A DNA stretch of 6,432 nt from Fidelibacterota bacterium. GTDB lineage: Bacteria; Fidelibacterota; UBA2242. The notes under the pieces were generated by a model. That model had not been told where the DNA came from and ran no database searches. It saw only the letters and a program-made list of their open reading frames with translations. This document shows, piece by piece, positions 5,442 to 6,432 of this stretch; positions within the stretch are counted from its first letter, which is position 1, and every line of letters begins with the position of its first letter. The stretch covers positions 1 through 6,432 of the forward strand of contig JALOAB010000129.1 of NCBI GenBank assembly GCA_023229045.1. The letters are read 5' to 3'. The position numbers and the translations under genes are program-made.

Positions 5442-6296
5442 ATGAGTAGTGCTCTTGAGAATCTTAAACTGACCTCCATGCAGAATCATGTAAATAAGAC
5501 CACAATCAAGGTTGGCGATGTGACGCTTGGACAGGATTTCGTCGTCATCGCCGGTCCGTGTGCCGTCGAATCGGAGGAGCAATTGATGCAGACCGCCGAA
5601 GCGGTCAAAGCCGCTGGCGCTAATATGTTACGGGGCGGCGCTTTCAAACCACGCACTTCGCCCTACGATTTTCAGGGTCTGGGATTAAAAGCTTTGAAGT
5701 TGCTGGAAAAAGCCAAAAAGAAATACAACTTGCCAATTGTCACCGAAGTAATCGACTCGCGCGATGTCACCTGGATTTGCGAGTATGTCGATATTCTTCA
5801 GATCGGTGCGCGTAACATGCAGAATTTTGCGCTTCTTAAAGAGGTGGGTAAGAGTTCCAAGCCGGTTTTACTGAAGCGCGGTATGTACTCAACCCTGAAG
5901 GAATGGCTAAATTGCGCCGAGTACATTCTTTCCGAAGGCAATCCAAATGTGATTTTGTGTGAACGCGGCATCCGTACCTTCGAAACCTACACCCGCAACA
6001 CCCTCGACCTAAGCATAGTCCCGTCGATCCGGGAGGTGACCCATCTGCCGGTTATCGTAGATCCGTCGCATGCCACCGGTCGATTGGGCTTGATTAAGCC
6101 GATGTCATTAGCCGCCGTGGCGGCCGGCGTAGATGGCTTAATCATCGAAGTGCATTATAAGCCGGAGACCGCTCTCAGCGATCGTGATCAGCAGTTAAAT
6201 CCCGAGCAATTTAAAAAATTGATGCACGAAGTAATGAGTCTTAAGAATTTCATGCAAACTTTAAATAGTCAGACCGATGCCGATCATTCAAATTAA
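5442..6296 (+). CDS. aroF: 3-deoxy-7-phosphoheptulonate (DAHP) synthase, type I-beta
   Basis: The enzyme condenses phosphoenolpyruvate and erythrose 4-phosphate to DAHP, the first step of the shikimate pathway, in the cytoplasm. The 284-residue protein is one (beta/alpha)8 barrel. Visible motifs are AGPCAVES (37-44), GGAFKPRTSPYDFQGLG (65-81), QIGARNMQNF (120-129), LLKRGM (143-148), CERGIRTFE (173-181), VDPSHATGR (206-214) and EVHY (236-239). Metal ligands are Cys40, His210, Glu236 and Asp247, each 62 residues below the T. maritima ligands as I recall them (102, 272, 298, 309). KPRTSPY separates it from KDO8P synthase. The N-terminus before the barrel is short (about 33 residues). It therefore lacks the ferredoxin-like regulatory domain and has no chorismate mutase fusion, so it is probably not feedback-inhibited through such domains. 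The start is chosen because AGGAG (5431-5435) lies six bases upstream. The gene overlaps aroB by 20 nt and follows a Phe/Tyr leader attenuator. Confidence 0.96.
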   Translation: MSSALENLKLTSMQNHVNKTTIKVGDVTLGQDFVVIAGPCAVESEEQLMQTAEAVKAAGANMLRGGAFKPRTSPYDFQGLGLKALKLLEKAKKKYNLPIVTEVIDSRDVTWICEYVDILQIGARNMQNFALLKEVGKSSKPVLLKRGMYSTLKEWLNCAEYILSEGNPNVILCERGIRTFETYTRNTLDLSIVPSIREVTHLPVIVDPSHATGRLGLIKPMSLAAVAAGVDGLIIEVHYKPETALSDRDQQLNPEQFKKLMHEVMSLKNFMQTLNSQTDADHSN

Positions 6297-6432
6297 AACT
6301 GCGGACACAACTTCGATCGTTTCCACCTGCGATTCAATCCGGGAAGTGTTTCCGTTAATTGAAGGACGGCGTGTTATTGTCATTATAGATCAGAACCTCG
6401 ACCGTTTGTATGGTGAGCTGTTTAATGAATAT
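6277..6432 (+). CDS. aroB: 3-dehydroquinate synthase, N-terminal fragment cut by window edge
   Basis: ATG at 6277 opens a frame that stays open to the end of the window (52 codons). It starts MPIIQIKTADTTSI, then SIREVFPLIEG, then RRVIVIIDQNLDRLYGELF. This fits the N-terminal Rossmann-like part of AroB, where a strand such as VIVIID is followed by N(L/V)..LY. AroB converts DAHP to 3-dehydroquinate with NAD and a divalent metal, the step directly after aroF. The start lies inside the aroF end (20-nt overlap, different frame) with no clear Shine-Dalgarno, which suggests translational coupling to aroF. The metal-binding residues lie beyond the window. Other sugar-phosphate cyclases of this family are possible from this fragment alone, but adjacency to DAHP synthase strongly favours aroB. 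Confidence 0.85.
   Translation, partial: MPIIQIKTADTTSIVSTCDSIREVFPLIEGRRVIVIIDQNLDRLYGELFNEY

Noticed and set aside
5442..6296. KDO8P synthase instead of DAHP synthase
   Set aside because: The two families share the barrel and GPC motif, but GGAFKPRTSPY and the adjacent aroB point to DAHP synthase.

Overview
The window looks like a chromosomal segment from an uncultured bacterium of the FCB superphylum (an Ignavibacteria/Zixibacteria/KSB1/Cloacimonetes-like lineage). This is inferred from three things. The secreted protease ends in a C-terminal sorting domain with the motif QNFPNPFNPSTTIRY, which is typical of those groups. The exoprotein is built from ASH-, jelly-roll-, cadherin-like and PKD-type modules. 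Base composition is moderate. The exact phylum cannot be fixed from the sequence alone.

Layout. (1) 1-4017, + strand: the 3' part of a very large secreted subtilisin-family (S8) protease. It is open at the left edge and ends in a good intrinsic terminator (4043-4075). (2) 4089-5003, - strand, convergent: an exported SGNH/GDSL-type hydrolase resembling the DUF4886 group. (3) 5004-5441: a 438-bp AT-rich divergent intergenic region holding the control elements. (4) 5442-6296, + strand: aroF, a type I-beta DAHP synthase. (5) 6277-6432, + strand: the first 52 codons of aroB (3-dehydroquinate synthase), overlapping aroF by 20 nt and cut by the right edge.

The most notable element lies in the aroF leader. 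An unlisted 20-codon ORF (5294-5356) contains eight consecutive aromatic codons (YFFYYFYF) plus one more Tyr. Its last codons (5346-5354) are perfectly complementary over 9 nt to the 5' arm of a Rho-independent terminator (5381-5410), which lies between the leader and the aroF Shine-Dalgarno. The geometry fits ribosome-mediated transcription attenuation. A ribosome stalled on Phe/Tyr codons would leave the antiterminator free. A ribosome reaching the stop codon would cover it and let the terminator form.

The encoded DAHP synthase has the metal ligands at a constant offset of 62 residues from the Thermotoga maritima enzyme. It therefore lacks the N-terminal ferredoxin-like domain used there for feedback inhibition, and it has no fused chorismate mutase. 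The combined reading is an aroF-aroB shikimate operon whose entry enzyme is probably not allosterically regulated and whose transcription is instead matched to Phe/Tyr supply through tRNA charging. The protease and SGNH genes appear functionally unrelated to this operon.
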